DNA from: Candidatus Methanofilum arcanum
Lineage (GTDB): Archaea; Halobacteriota; Methanomicrobia; Methanomicrobiales; Methanospirillaceae
Reading direction: 5' to 3'
NCBI GenBank assembly: GCA_031285085.1
Contig: JAITWW010000152.1
Span: forward strand, 1-23,397
Length of the DNA: 23,397 bases
Shown: in pieces, positions 15,447 to 23,336 of the stretch
Layout: each line of letters opens with the position of its first letter
Numbering within the stretch: position 1 is the first letter of the stretch
The notes under the pieces: model-generated
What the model saw: the letters and a program-made list of their open reading frames with translations, nothing else
What the model was told of the DNA's origin: nothing
Databases searched by the model: none
Translations under genes and position numbers: made by a program

Positions 15447-16744
15447 GTGACATCGCCTCGAACAGTCTTCATATGGATAATACGACGCTCAAGAACTTCT
15501 GCAGTTCCAATATCTGTTCTAAACCGCACCTCTCCCAAAACTTCAGATGCTGCTGAAATCGCTGATACACGGGCATCTTCAAGCGTCATGCCCATACCAA
15601 CAAATGCAAGAGAGCGGGAACTTCCGGTAATGAGATGGTCATTTTCCCATCGCACATTTGCATAATACAGCAGCGCATCAGATGTTTCTGGAAGTACTAT
15701 CTCACAATCAGATTGTGGATTTTCTGGATATCCTGTTGGAACAAGATAGATACACACGGTTGCTTGCTTTGCAAATGAGATAGAGAACTGATCCAGTGTA
15801 CCTGTGGTCATCGCTTCAATGAGATCTCCTGCATCAGAGTCAAGAAGTGACATGACATTCATAGCTTCTGGATCACCAAAACGTGCATTAAATTCAATTA
15901 CCATCGGACCTGTTTTGGTGTTCATGAACTGACCATATAAAACACCAATATATGGTGTTCCTTCCTCAGCAAGAGCAGATACCACAGATTTCATGATAGA
16001 AAATGCGGTATTGTAGTCATCTTCACTCACAAAAGGCAAGCGGTGATCCAACATTGAATACGAACCCATCCCACCAGTATTTGGACCCGTATCTCCTTCA
16101 AAAGCCCTTTTATGATCTTGAACAAGAGGCATTGGGAGAAGCGTTTTTCCATCTACAAAAGCCTGAAGAGTAAACTCCTCACCAAAAAGTCGTTCTTCAA
16201 GAACAATATCATGTTTCAGCTCCTGTATGTACTCTTTTGCACCGTAAAAGTCTACATGTTCACCAATAATACGAACTCCTTTCCCCCCCGTCAAACCAAC
16301 TGGTTTTATGGCATACTCAATATCGGCGTGAGCCTCAAGAAAAGATATTGCATCTTTGCAGTCAGCAAAATAGTGATACTCAGGGCAACCTAAAATGTTA
16401 TAATCTGACATAAGATTGCGGCAAAACGCCTTATCAGTTTCAATTCGTGCAGCTGCTTTGCTTGGACTTGCACATGTAACACCAGCAGCACTGAGCACGT
16501 CACATATTCCAGCTTCTAAGGGCGCTTCAGGGCCGATAAATGCATGTGTTATCTGGTGTTCTTTGCAAAATGCTACTATTTTAGCGCAGTCTTTTTCATC
16601 TGTTATAAGAGAGGAACTGGCACAATCGATGATACCCTGATTCGGTGTTGCCATTGCTGCAAATAACTTTACTTTCGGACTTTTTGAAAAAGTACAAGCT
16701 ATTGCATGTTCACGTCCTCCGGATCCAACCAAAAGGATATTCAT
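15443..16744 (-). CDS. purD: Phosphoribosylamine-glycine ligase (GARS)
   Basis: Second step of purine synthesis: 5-phosphoribosylamine, glycine and ATP give GAR. The Rossmann-like N-terminus NILLVGSGGREHAIA, the ATP-grasp core (YAIKPVGLTGGKGVRI, LVQDHKRAFEGDTGPNTGGMG) and EFNARFGDPEAM are all present and the length is normal. Start choice: ATG 16753 (MNYMNILL) or ATG 16744 (MNILLVG). The latter is preferred because homologues begin there and a TATA-like TTTAATATAAT (about 16757-16768, - strand) places the start site near it. That element also means purD may have its own promoter in addition to operon readthrough from pyrE, 46 nt upstream. Confidence 0.96.
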   Translation of the reverse strand: MNILLVGSGGREHAIACTFSKSPKVKLFAAMATPNQGIIDCASSSLITDEKDCAKIVAFCKEHQITHAFIGPEAPLEAGICDVLSAAGVTCASPSKAAARIETDKAFCRNLMSDYNILGCPEYHYFADCKDAISFLEAHADIEYAIKPVGLTGGKGVRIIGEHVDFYGAKEYIQELKHDIVLEERLFGEEFTLQAFVDGKTLLPMPLVQDHKRAFEGDTGPNTGGMGSYSMLDHRLPFVSEDDYNTAFSIMKSVVSALAEEGTPYIGVLYGQFMNTKTGPMVIEFNARFGDPEAMNVMSLLDSDAGDLIEAMTTGTLDQFSISFAKQATVCIYLVPTGYPENPQSDCEIVLPETSDALLYYANVRWENDHLITGSSRSLAFVGMGMTLEDARVSAISAASEVLGEVRFRTDIGTAEVLERRIIHMKTVRGDVT

Positions 16745-16790
16745 ATAGTTCATAAGATTATATTAAAAGACAGAACAAAAAAGAAAATAG

Positions 16791-17324
16791 TTATACATTT
16801 ATCTCTTTTTGTTCTAGAAGTTCAGCAAGCGTCACCAATGCAACCAGGGAAACACCCGCTTTTCCAAGAGCTACATCAGCTCCATTACCTCGATCAACAA
16901 CAGTAATAACTGTGTCTACAATGCCTCCAGATGCACGAATCTGTTCTACACCATACAGTGCAGAACTACCAGATGTAGTTACATCTTCTACGAGCAGTAC
17001 GCGACGACCTAACACATCGCCAATAACTGTGTCAACAAGCCCATGTTCTTTTGCATTGGCACGAATGATGGCAAATGGAGTACCTGCACTGAGAGATGTT
17101 GCAACACAGAGTGGAATCCCACCTACTGCCACCCCAGCTACAACATCGAATACTACCATATCAGCAATTGAATCTGCAATAGTTTTCAGCATGATTGGCG
17201 CTGTGATCGCTGTCTTTACATCAACATAATATGTGCTTGTGGCACCAGATGCAAGTACGAAATTTCCAGTTCGTATCGCATTATGCTCGACTAAGAGTTT
17301 TGTAATAGTTTCCATGATTACCAT
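16791..17324 (-). CDS. pyrE: Orotate phosphoribosyltransferase
   Basis: Converts orotate and PRPP to OMP in pyrimidine synthesis. The PRPP loop VLLVEDVTTSGSS begins at residue 109, and the flexible-loop KEHG is at 92-95. The N-terminal TGNFVLASGATSTYYVDVK is the orotate-side signature. The short 177-residue form is normal for archaea. ATG 17324 overlaps the carS stop by 7 nt and has AGGA 6 nt upstream. ATG 17315 is possible but is less well placed. Part of the carS-pyrE-purD-argF unit. Confidence 0.95.
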   Translation of the reverse strand: MVIMETITKLLVEHNAIRTGNFVLASGATSTYYVDVKTAITAPIMLKTIADSIADMVVFDVVAGVAVGGIPLCVATSLSAGTPFAIIRANAKEHGLVDTVIGDVLGRRVLLVEDVTTSGSSALYGVEQIRASGGIVDTVITVVDRGNGADVALGKAGVSLVALVTLAELLEQKEINV

Positions 17325-17842
17325 GGGACGTCCTTGAACCCCAGCTTATATCCTATCATGTTTACCGCTCTGTGCAATAATGGTGTCATAATGATGATGA
17401 TAATAAACGTCGTAATTGTGACATTTTCATGTACCCATGACCAATCAAGTATAGCGAGTAATATGAACGCACCAAATAAAAAGTCATACTGATCTACAAA
17501 CTGCCATTTTTCCCCTGGTTTCATACCCAGCCTTCGCTTCAAAAAACTTGCTACAACATCACCTGTTAATGCTCCTATGGAAAGCAGTGTTACAGAAAGA
17601 AGGGTATGATGTGGAAGGAAATTCAGATTGAACTGCTGGTATGCCAAGATCTGTAGACATCCAAAAACTACACCACATATTATTCCTCCAAAAAATCCTC
17701 GAAATGTTTTTCCATCTCCAAAGATTCTTCTTCCATCGGCCATTGTCCTTCCAAAGTCCATGGGAAATGTTCCCTTTATTAGAGCAGCAGCTGAGTTTGG
17801 AATGTATGCAGGTATCATTATCCAAAGTGCATAGATAACCAC
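17318..17842 (-). CDS. carS: CDP-archaeol synthase (CarS)
   Basis: Activates digeranylgeranylglyceryl phosphate with CTP to CDP-archaeol, the branch point of archaeal phospholipid synthesis; an integral membrane enzyme. Four to five hydrophobic segments are visible. The conserved cytoplasmic motif DFGRTMADGRRIFGDGKTFRG (about 29-49) and KRRLGMKPGEKWQFVDQYDF, with its nucleotide/Mg site residues, define the family. The GTG at 17842 fits the usual N-terminal length but has no Shine-Dalgarno nearby; a perfect GGAGGT (17888-17883) lies 40 nt upstream with no ATG, GTG or TTG at the right distance in frame. First gene of the - strand unit and divergent from tes. Confidence 0.92.
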   Translation of the reverse strand: MVIYALWIMIPAYIPNSAAALIKGTFPMDFGRTMADGRRIFGDGKTFRGFFGGIICGVVFGCLQILAYQQFNLNFLPHHTLLSVTLLSIGALTGDVVASFLKRRLGMKPGEKWQFVDQYDFLFGAFILLAILDWSWVHENVTITTFIIIIIMTPLLHRAVNMIGYKLGFKDVPW

Positions 17843-17990
17843 ACTGACAGCTGCACATACTAAACCTTCTATGACGATCCGTACCTCCCTGCAGATTTAT
17901 AGGTTTTTAATACTAATATAATAGTATTCGGTATGTGTTGATCTACGTAAGAATAAATGATCAGTATTAACACGTTAAAGCCTTTTATAC

Positions 17991-19538
17991 ATGAGTACGC
18001 ATTTTAGTACTTGGAATGGTTGTTCACATATGGGAGGAAGTTTGATTCAACATAAGACGCAAAGTATATGCCCTGTTTGCCTAAAAGTCGTGAATTCAGA
18101 GATTGTTGAACGGGACAAGCAAATATTTATCGAGAGGAGCTGTCCAGAGCACGGGCATTTTTCAAACCTCTACTGGAGTGATGCGGAGCTATACCACAGA
18201 TTTGCACAGTATCATTATGAGGGACGTGGCCTTGAGAATCCTCAAGTTTCAAATCCACAAGTTTCATGCCCAGGAGCATGTGGTATCTGCGCGAATCACA
18301 AATCAACAACTCTACTTGCAAATATCGATCTGACAAATCGGTGTAACCTGAACTGTGACTTCTGTTTTGCAAATGCGCGTGTGTGTGGGTTTGTGTATGA
18401 ACCTACATTTGAAGAGGTTGATCAGATGCTAACATTGCTTCGCTCTGAGAAACCAAACCCTACACCAGCGGTTCAGTTTGCAGGAGGAGAACCAACGCTT
18501 CGAGAAGATCTGCCAGATTTGGTGAGACTTGCCAAAAGAAAGGGATTTTTGCAGGTCCAAATAGCAACAAATGGAATTTTGCTTGCAAAAGATCCAAATT
18601 TGGCGCAGGTTTTAAAAGATGCAGGTGTTTCAACAGTCTATTTGCATTTTGATGGAGTCTCAAAAAAGACAAATTTTAAACTAAAGCGAGATCTTCAGGC
18701 GATTGAGAACTGTAAGGCCATCGGACTTGGAATGGTACTCGTACCAACGATCATTGGTGGGTTTAATGATCATGAGATTGGGGAGATGATACGATTTGCA
18801 GCAGATAATATTAGCGTTATTCGTGGTTTGAATTTCCAACCTGTTTCATTTACAGGTGCAAAGGAAATAAAAGAGATGGAGAAGGAGCGCATCACAATTC
18901 CAGATCTGTTGCAGCGTATTGAGAATCAAACAGGTGGATCCTTAAAGGTCTCTGATTTTTATCCTGTCCCTTGTGTTGTTCCGATCTCTGATTTTGTGGA
19001 GATGTATACCAATAAGCCACAGATCCGTTTTACTGCACATGAGCATTGTGGAGCCGCAACATATGGATTTGTAACAGAGCAGGGTCTCACGCCAGTTACA
19101 AAGATAATTGATGTTGATGAGTTTTTCAAAGCGGTTCAAAATCTCACCGACAAATTGGGTGAAAAAGGACCTAAACTGCTGCACAAATTTGCTGCAATTT
19201 CAGGTGTTCGAGATCTGCATAAGGCTGCAACGGCTACAACTCGTTCAGACGAGTTTTCAAAAGAGTTTTGGAGTAGCATTGGAAAGGCATTGATCAGTCA
19301 TAATTTTGATTCATTACGTGAGTTCCACTGGAATGCTCTGTTTATTGGAACAATGCATTTTATGGATAACTATAATTATGATATTGAGCGGGTGCAGCAG
19401 TGTTGTATTCATTATGCAACACCTGATGGGAAGTTGATTCCATTTTGTACCTATAATAGTGGACCGGTATATCGTGAGAAGGTCTGGCGAAACCATCAAC
19501 GAAATGATCTGAAGCAAGTAGAAATTGAAGAGATCTAA
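17991..19538 (+). CDS. tes: Tetraether lipid synthase (Tes, MJ0619-type radical SAM)
   Basis: Joins the phytanyl chains of two archaeol-type lipids into membrane-spanning tetraethers (GDGT) by radical chemistry. The 515 residues show an N-terminal metal-binding part (C27-C30 with C51, CPEHGHF). C93, C97 and C100 (CPGACGIC) would hold an auxiliary cluster, and the radical-SAM motif is CNLNCDFCF (C118, C122, C125) followed by FAGGEPTLREDL. A cysteine-rich C-terminus (QQCCIHY, IPFC) fits a third cluster. The family was earlier proposed to methylate a pterin, largely because MJ0619 sits beside mptN. The start ATG follows TTAAAG with no Shine-Dalgarno, so it is possibly leaderless. Divergent from carS, followed by mptN. 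Confidence 0.88.
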   Translation: MSTHFSTWNGCSHMGGSLIQHKTQSICPVCLKVVNSEIVERDKQIFIERSCPEHGHFSNLYWSDAELYHRFAQYHYEGRGLENPQVSNPQVSCPGACGICANHKSTTLLANIDLTNRCNLNCDFCFANARVCGFVYEPTFEEVDQMLTLLRSEKPNPTPAVQFAGGEPTLREDLPDLVRLAKRKGFLQVQIATNGILLAKDPNLAQVLKDAGVSTVYLHFDGVSKKTNFKLKRDLQAIENCKAIGLGMVLVPTIIGGFNDHEIGEMIRFAADNISVIRGLNFQPVSFTGAKEIKEMEKERITIPDLLQRIENQTGGSLKVSDFYPVPCVVPISDFVEMYTNKPQIRFTAHEHCGAATYGFVTEQGLTPVTKIIDVDEFFKAVQNLTDKLGEKGPKLLHKFAAISGVRDLHKAATATTRSDEFSKEFWSSIGKALISHNFDSLREFHWNALFIGTMHFMDNYNYDIERVQQCCIHYATPDGKLIPFCTYNSGPVYREKVWRNHQRNDLKQVEIEEI

Positions 19539-19571
19539 TTTTTCTTCTCAATTTTTCTTTATTTCTTTTAT

Positions 19572-20360
19572 ATGATTTCAATTATTCCAAAACCAACGGA
19601 TACGCCTGATGATAACTCGACTAAAATGGTACTTGATGAACTCAATAAAATGGAAGTACCATTTCGTGTCAGATATCTAGAGAGCATTGATCCATTTGAT
19701 ACAGCAATCGAGAATGAAACGATCTGGGCATGCGGCATTCGACAAAACGGCCAAAATTTTGAGGTTTTAAACGCTCTTGCTCTCTCAAATCGAGTGGTGA
19801 ATCCTCCAGAGGGTATCGTGACCTGCGCAAGTAAGGTTGCAACATCTGCCAGACTTGTACGTGCAGGCATCGAAACACCAGTGACATTTTTTGGTGAAGC
19901 GCGTGCGCTTGCACATGATTTCCTGGACCATTGGGGACAAGTAATATATAAACCAGTATATGGATTTGATGGAAACGGCATTGTGCTTATTTCAGAGAAA
20001 GAAGAGCTCGATGCCATTGAACCTCCATTTTATCTTCAAGAATATATACCCTCAGTTCGTGATTTTCGTGTTTTTGTAATCGAAGATGAAGCTGTTGGTG
20101 CAATTATGCGTCAATCTAATTCTCTGACACATAATATTCATCAAGGAGGATGTGGTCAGGCAGTTTCTGTTGATGATGAGATGGCAGATCTAGCCATTCA
20201 ATCTGCAAAAGCAGTTGGTGTGGATTATGGAGGTGTGGACCTGATTGAACGTGGATCTGAGTATACCGTGCTTGAGGTAAATGGAACTCCAAACTGGCAC
20301 TGTATGACAGCACCAATTCCTCGTTTGCTTGCAGAGTTTTTGATAGAATGTGATTTTTGA
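19572..20360 (+). CDS. mptN: RimK-type glutamate ligase, probably MptN
   Basis: An ATP-grasp ligase of the RimK family. MptN adds an alpha-linked glutamate to tetrahydromethanopterin, giving tetrahydrosarcinapterin. Visible: a substrate-binding N-terminus (IWACGIRQNGQ, VVNPPEGIVTCASK), the ATP-grasp lysine YKPVYGFDGNGI, FYLQEYIPSVRDFRVFVI, the metal-binding EVNGTPNWH, and a normal length (262). Its position directly after tes repeats the MJ0619-MJ0620 pair of Methanocaldococcus, which supports MptN over CofF (the F420 alpha-glutamate ligase) or RimK. The 33-nt gap after tes is nearly all pyrimidine with several T-runs and no Shine-Dalgarno. Confidence 0.85.
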   Translation: MISIIPKPTDTPDDNSTKMVLDELNKMEVPFRVRYLESIDPFDTAIENETIWACGIRQNGQNFEVLNALALSNRVVNPPEGIVTCASKVATSARLVRAGIETPVTFFGEARALAHDFLDHWGQVIYKPVYGFDGNGIVLISEKEELDAIEPPFYLQEYIPSVRDFRVFVIEDEAVGAIMRQSNSLTHNIHQGGCGQAVSVDDEMADLAIQSAKAVGVDYGGVDLIERGSEYTVLEVNGTPNWHCMTAPIPRLLAEFLIECDF

Positions 20361-20833
20361 TACTGCTCCTCATCCCTCATTACAACAATGAACACAACAA
20401 TGAACAGGAATCCAGGTAGTATGCTCAAGCAAGAAGTACAAAGATAAAGCACACAGCAGAATAAACAAATTTGAAGAGCTCTAAACCTTTTTTCAGAATC
20501 CATCCTTCAACGCGCAAGTCGCAATAATCCGGATAAAATCTTCTTCATGAAAGGATTTGAACTAGAATGTATGTTATCACATATGTAAAAACCATTTTTT
20601 TCTCAATTTTCATTGTAAAGGGAGCTACTATCATTTGATCACAAAAAAAGAAACATACACAAACTAAAAACATGTTCAATAATAAATAAAAAAATTATTC
20701 TTAGAATATAGAAGAAATAATGCTTTTTTTATGATTGCAATAGATATTCAAAATAAATGATTCAAAAAGTAAAAAGCGAAAAGTACTTAAACAGGTAAGA
20801 TAATGATTGGTGTAGTTACCAGAGGTGAACACC
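20361..20833. other. 473-bp intergenic region before the DUF2193 gene
   Basis: No supported gene on either strand; AT-rich throughout the second half. A perfect 12-bp tandem repeat ACAACAATGAAC occupies 20382-20393 and 20394-20405. A T-run at about 20488-20495 and TTTTTTT near 20593-20600 could stop transcription from mptN. The promoter of the next gene lies at the right end. Confidence 0.45.
20777..20791 (+). promoter_or_regulatory. BRE/TATA-like promoter of the DUF2193-DUF2180-aqpM unit
   Basis: CGAAAA followed by TACTTAAA is a plausible BRE plus TATA. The predicted start site near 20812 leaves a leader of about 20 nt that includes the AGAGGTGA ribosome-binding site at 20821-20828. Confidence 0.4.
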
Positions 20834-22333
20834 ATGTCGGAACTATACAAAAAAATGGTTGTAGAAGCAATGGCTGCTCAGAGAGCTGATGTATCTGTTC
20901 TCAAAGAGAAGCGCGGAACGACATTTAAAATCTCCGATGCAAAACCATACCTCGATGCAGTCGATGGGATGACAATTGCAAACGGACAGAGTGCAGCTGT
21001 CATTAACCTGCACAAGGAATCAGTAAAAGCTCATTTCAATGTCCTTTGTTCTCTCACGGACTATGTCCGTCCAGAAGATGATCCATTTGTTGAGCACTAT
21101 CAGACACCAGTTGTCTTAGAGATACTGTGTGATGAAGATGCAGCATTTGCAAAGAGTCTTAACACTTTTGCAGACTCTATTAAAAAACACGAGGCAATCA
21201 TAGGCAAAGAAGCAGTGCGAGGATATACAGGATTTTATGGACCAACATGTGTTGTTGACTTTGCATTGATGCCAGGTTCAACAAGCAATGTAGTAAACCA
21301 AATCTTGCAAAAAACAGAGATTCCAACTCCTCACAAGCAGGCGATTCTTGCCTCAAAATCTTGGGGAATGAACACCTCATATGGGGTGGGTGATCTCTTT
21401 GCCAAGCGCATCGAAGCAGGAGATACACTCGCACAAGCCTGTGAGAAAGAAGTTAAACAGCTTCAAGCACTGTATCAAACTCCCACACAGGCACAGGCTG
21501 ATCTGATGAACAGTGGTGGTATGAGCTCATTTGACCCACGAAAATACATGGATGATTATCGCAAAAGAATCGAGCCAGCAGTAAAAGCTGCGATCAGCGA
21601 TGGAGTTCATTATGGAAACATCGCCACTATTCCAGCATATTGTGTTGGAGATATTTCCCATCATATCTCCCAATCCACATACAATATGTGTAAAGATGAT
21701 GTGATCATGGCAACCATCGAAGCAGTGACTGAGGTTATAGACAAGACATTGCAGGGAGCTATTGGCGTGGTGAAGAGCGGATATGATCTCTTAAATGTTG
21801 CAACAGGATCATCTGCTGCCGCTGCTGAGTACCTGTTGGAGCTTGATGGATTCACGGCTCCAATGATCGTTGATCTCCTCACAAAGCGCTTCCACAATCT
21901 TGTCATGATAAACCCAACCCGTGGAGCTGCTGCAGAGCTGCACAACTGTGACTTTATGGACATGATCTATCGTGGCTGGAAAATCATGGAAAAAGCAGGA
22001 CGTGTGAGAAATGGCACTGGAGACCCACTTAAGCCAAAGGTGAATGGAATACCAATAGACCTTTCACCAATTCATGAGAATGAGGTCCTCATGAACCCGC
22101 AGCGGTACGTGTATCCAGCCTGTGCCATCACGGTGCGGTCATCTGCATTACTACGACTTGCTGACTACCCATGTCTCCTCACAAGTGAGCCAATAACCGC
22201 AACCATGATGACAAATATCATTGCAACTGACAAAGAAACTCCGGCAGCTCCTGCCCGTGCCTGTAAGAGTTGTGCCACCGCATGTCTTATCGGCTGTCGG
22301 CATCAGTATTGCCAGTATCGCGAGGCCGTGTAG
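20834..22333 (+). CDS. DUF2193-family protein, function unknown
   Basis: A 499-residue soluble protein resembling, from memory, the archaeal DUF2193 family found mainly in methanogens. ATG 20834 (MSELYKKMV) is chosen because AGAGGTGA (20821-20828) lies 5 nt upstream; a GTG at 20825 is inside that site. The body is mostly helical with conserved-looking blocks: VRPEDDPFVEHYQTP, YGPTCVVDFALMPGSTSNVV, KSWGMNTSYGVG, GDISHHISQSTYNMCKDD and TRGAAAELHNCDFMDMIYRGW. The last 24 residues are strikingly cysteine-rich: C477, C480, C484, C488 and C493, a likely Fe-S or metal site. No known catalytic motif is visible. Ends in TAG directly followed by the next ATG, so it is in one transcript with DUF2180 and aqpM. 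Confidence 0.78.
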   Translation: MSELYKKMVVEAMAAQRADVSVLKEKRGTTFKISDAKPYLDAVDGMTIANGQSAAVINLHKESVKAHFNVLCSLTDYVRPEDDPFVEHYQTPVVLEILCDEDAAFAKSLNTFADSIKKHEAIIGKEAVRGYTGFYGPTCVVDFALMPGSTSNVVNQILQKTEIPTPHKQAILASKSWGMNTSYGVGDLFAKRIEAGDTLAQACEKEVKQLQALYQTPTQAQADLMNSGGMSSFDPRKYMDDYRKRIEPAVKAAISDGVHYGNIATIPAYCVGDISHHISQSTYNMCKDDVIMATIEAVTEVIDKTLQGAIGVVKSGYDLLNVATGSSAAAAEYLLELDGFTAPMIVDLLTKRFHNLVMINPTRGAAAELHNCDFMDMIYRGWKIMEKAGRVRNGTGDPLKPKVNGIPIDLSPIHENEVLMNPQRYVYPACAITVRSSALLRLADYPCLLTSEPITATMMTNIIATDKETPAAPARACKSCATACLIGCRHQYCQYREAV

Positions 22334-22540
22334 ATGAGATGTTATGTATGTGAACAGGTGAAAATTGAGCGGGAAGCAATAGGTATCTGTATCGTTTGTG
22401 GAATGGGACTCTGTTCTGAGCACATATACCGTTCAGATATCCAGGCTTGGGAAGGAGGTTATCCCTTCCCAGCACAGAGATTGAAAGTACCTGTTCCAAG
22501 AATCCTTTGTCCAGAATGCTATAATGCATTACAGGGGTGA
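22334..22540 (+). CDS. Small zinc-binding protein, DUF2180 family
   Basis: A 68-residue protein with four CxxC-type or C/H pairs: C3-C6, C19-C22, C27/H30 and C59-C62, enough for two zinc sites. The block AIGICIVCGMGLCSEHI is the family hallmark. No membrane segment. The ATG follows the TAG of the DUF2193 gene without a base between and stays in the same frame. The stop TGA lies inside the aqpM ribosome-binding site. It probably acts as a protein- or nucleic-acid-binding adaptor; nothing in the sequence says which. Confidence 0.8.
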   Translation: MRCYVCEQVKIEREAIGICIVCGMGLCSEHIYRSDIQAWEGGYPFPAQRLKVPVPRILCPECYNALQG

Positions 22541-22545
22541 GCACT

Positions 22546-23295
22546 ATGAATTTATTAAAACGAAGTTTGGCAGAACTTGTCGGTACGATGCTGCTTGTTC
22601 TGGTAGGTTGTGGCTCAGTCTGCATTCTTCTCATGCTTGCCGCAGGAACCACCCCACCAAATGAGTTTGGTATCGGAATCGGCACGTTTGGAGGTCTAGG
22701 AGATTGGCTTGCCGTTGGGGCAGCATTTGGCCTCATTGTATCCGCCATTATCTATGCCTTAGGAGGTATTTCAGGAGCCCATATCAATCCAGCAGTAAGT
22801 ATTGCACTTTGGGCTACGAAAAAATTCCCAACGAAAGATGCAGGAGCATATGTTATCTCTCAGTTTATCGGGGCATTTCTTGGTTCAGCATTGTTTTTCA
22901 TGATAGCAGGTCCAGATTCCCTTTCCATCGGTGGACTTGGAGCCACCGCTCCCTTCCCAGGGATCTCCATCTGGCAAGCAGCTCTCGCAGAGGTCATCGG
23001 TACATTCATTCTGATGCTGGTTATCATGGGTTCTGCTGTTGATAAACGTGCATCCCCTGGATTTGCCGGGCTTGCTATTGGTATGACGGTTGCTGCAGTT
23101 ATTATTGCGATTGGCAATATATCTGGAGGATCAATCAACCCAGCACGAAGTTTTGGCCCTGACATGATGGCATTGCTTGTCAATGGCTCAAGCGCTCTCA
23201 TCACAACATACCCACTGTATCTTATTGCACCGATCATCGGAGCAGTTCTCGCAGCATTCTTCTACAACTACGTTGCAGAGTTGGATGCAGCATAA
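22546..23295 (+). CDS. aqpM: Aquaporin AqpM (MIP channel)
   Basis: A six-helix membrane channel of the major intrinsic protein family, closest to Methanothermobacter AqpM, which passes water, some glycerol, and probably CO2 or H2S. The two pore motifs are NPA at 81-83 (SGAHINPAV) and NPA at 198-200 (GSINPARSFGP). The selectivity filter by alignment is F61, I186, G195 and R201. AqpM has Phe, Ile, Ser and Arg, so the isoleucine in place of histidine is kept while serine is replaced by glycine. ATG 22546 is preferred over GTG 22537, because GGGGTGA (22534-22540) is the ribosome-binding site. Last gene of the three-gene unit. Confidence 0.95.
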   Translation: MNLLKRSLAELVGTMLLVLVGCGSVCILLMLAAGTTPPNEFGIGIGTFGGLGDWLAVGAAFGLIVSAIIYALGGISGAHINPAVSIALWATKKFPTKDAGAYVISQFIGAFLGSALFFMIAGPDSLSIGGLGATAPFPGISIWQAALAEVIGTFILMLVIMGSAVDKRASPGFAGLAIGMTVAAVIIAIGNISGGSINPARSFGPDMMALLVNGSSALITTYPLYLIAPIIGAVLAAFFYNYVAELDAA

Positions 23296-23310
23296 CCTTC
23301 TTTTTTTACG
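23296..23310 (+). terminator. Oligo-T terminator after aqpM
   Basis: A run of seven T (23301-23307) begins 6 nt after the aqpM stop codon in a pyrimidine-rich context, the usual archaeal termination signal. Confidence 0.5.
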
Positions 23311-23336
23311 CATAAAATGAGCTGTTTAAGGAGCAG

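Noticed and set aside
19568..20017. 149-codon ORF antisense to mptN
   Set aside because: Completely contained within the clearly conserved mptN gene on the other strand; a codon-bias shadow.
20225..20503. 92-codon hydrophobic ORF on the - strand beginning MDSEKRFRALQ
   Set aside because: Half of it is the antisense of mptN, no Shine-Dalgarno, and the remainder is in AT-rich non-coding DNA.
20834..22333. Possible methylamine methyltransferase (MttB/MtbB-type) because of the methanogen context and TAG codon
   Set aside because: There is no internal amber codon, no corrinoid protein gene next to it, and the sequence blocks match DUF2193 instead.
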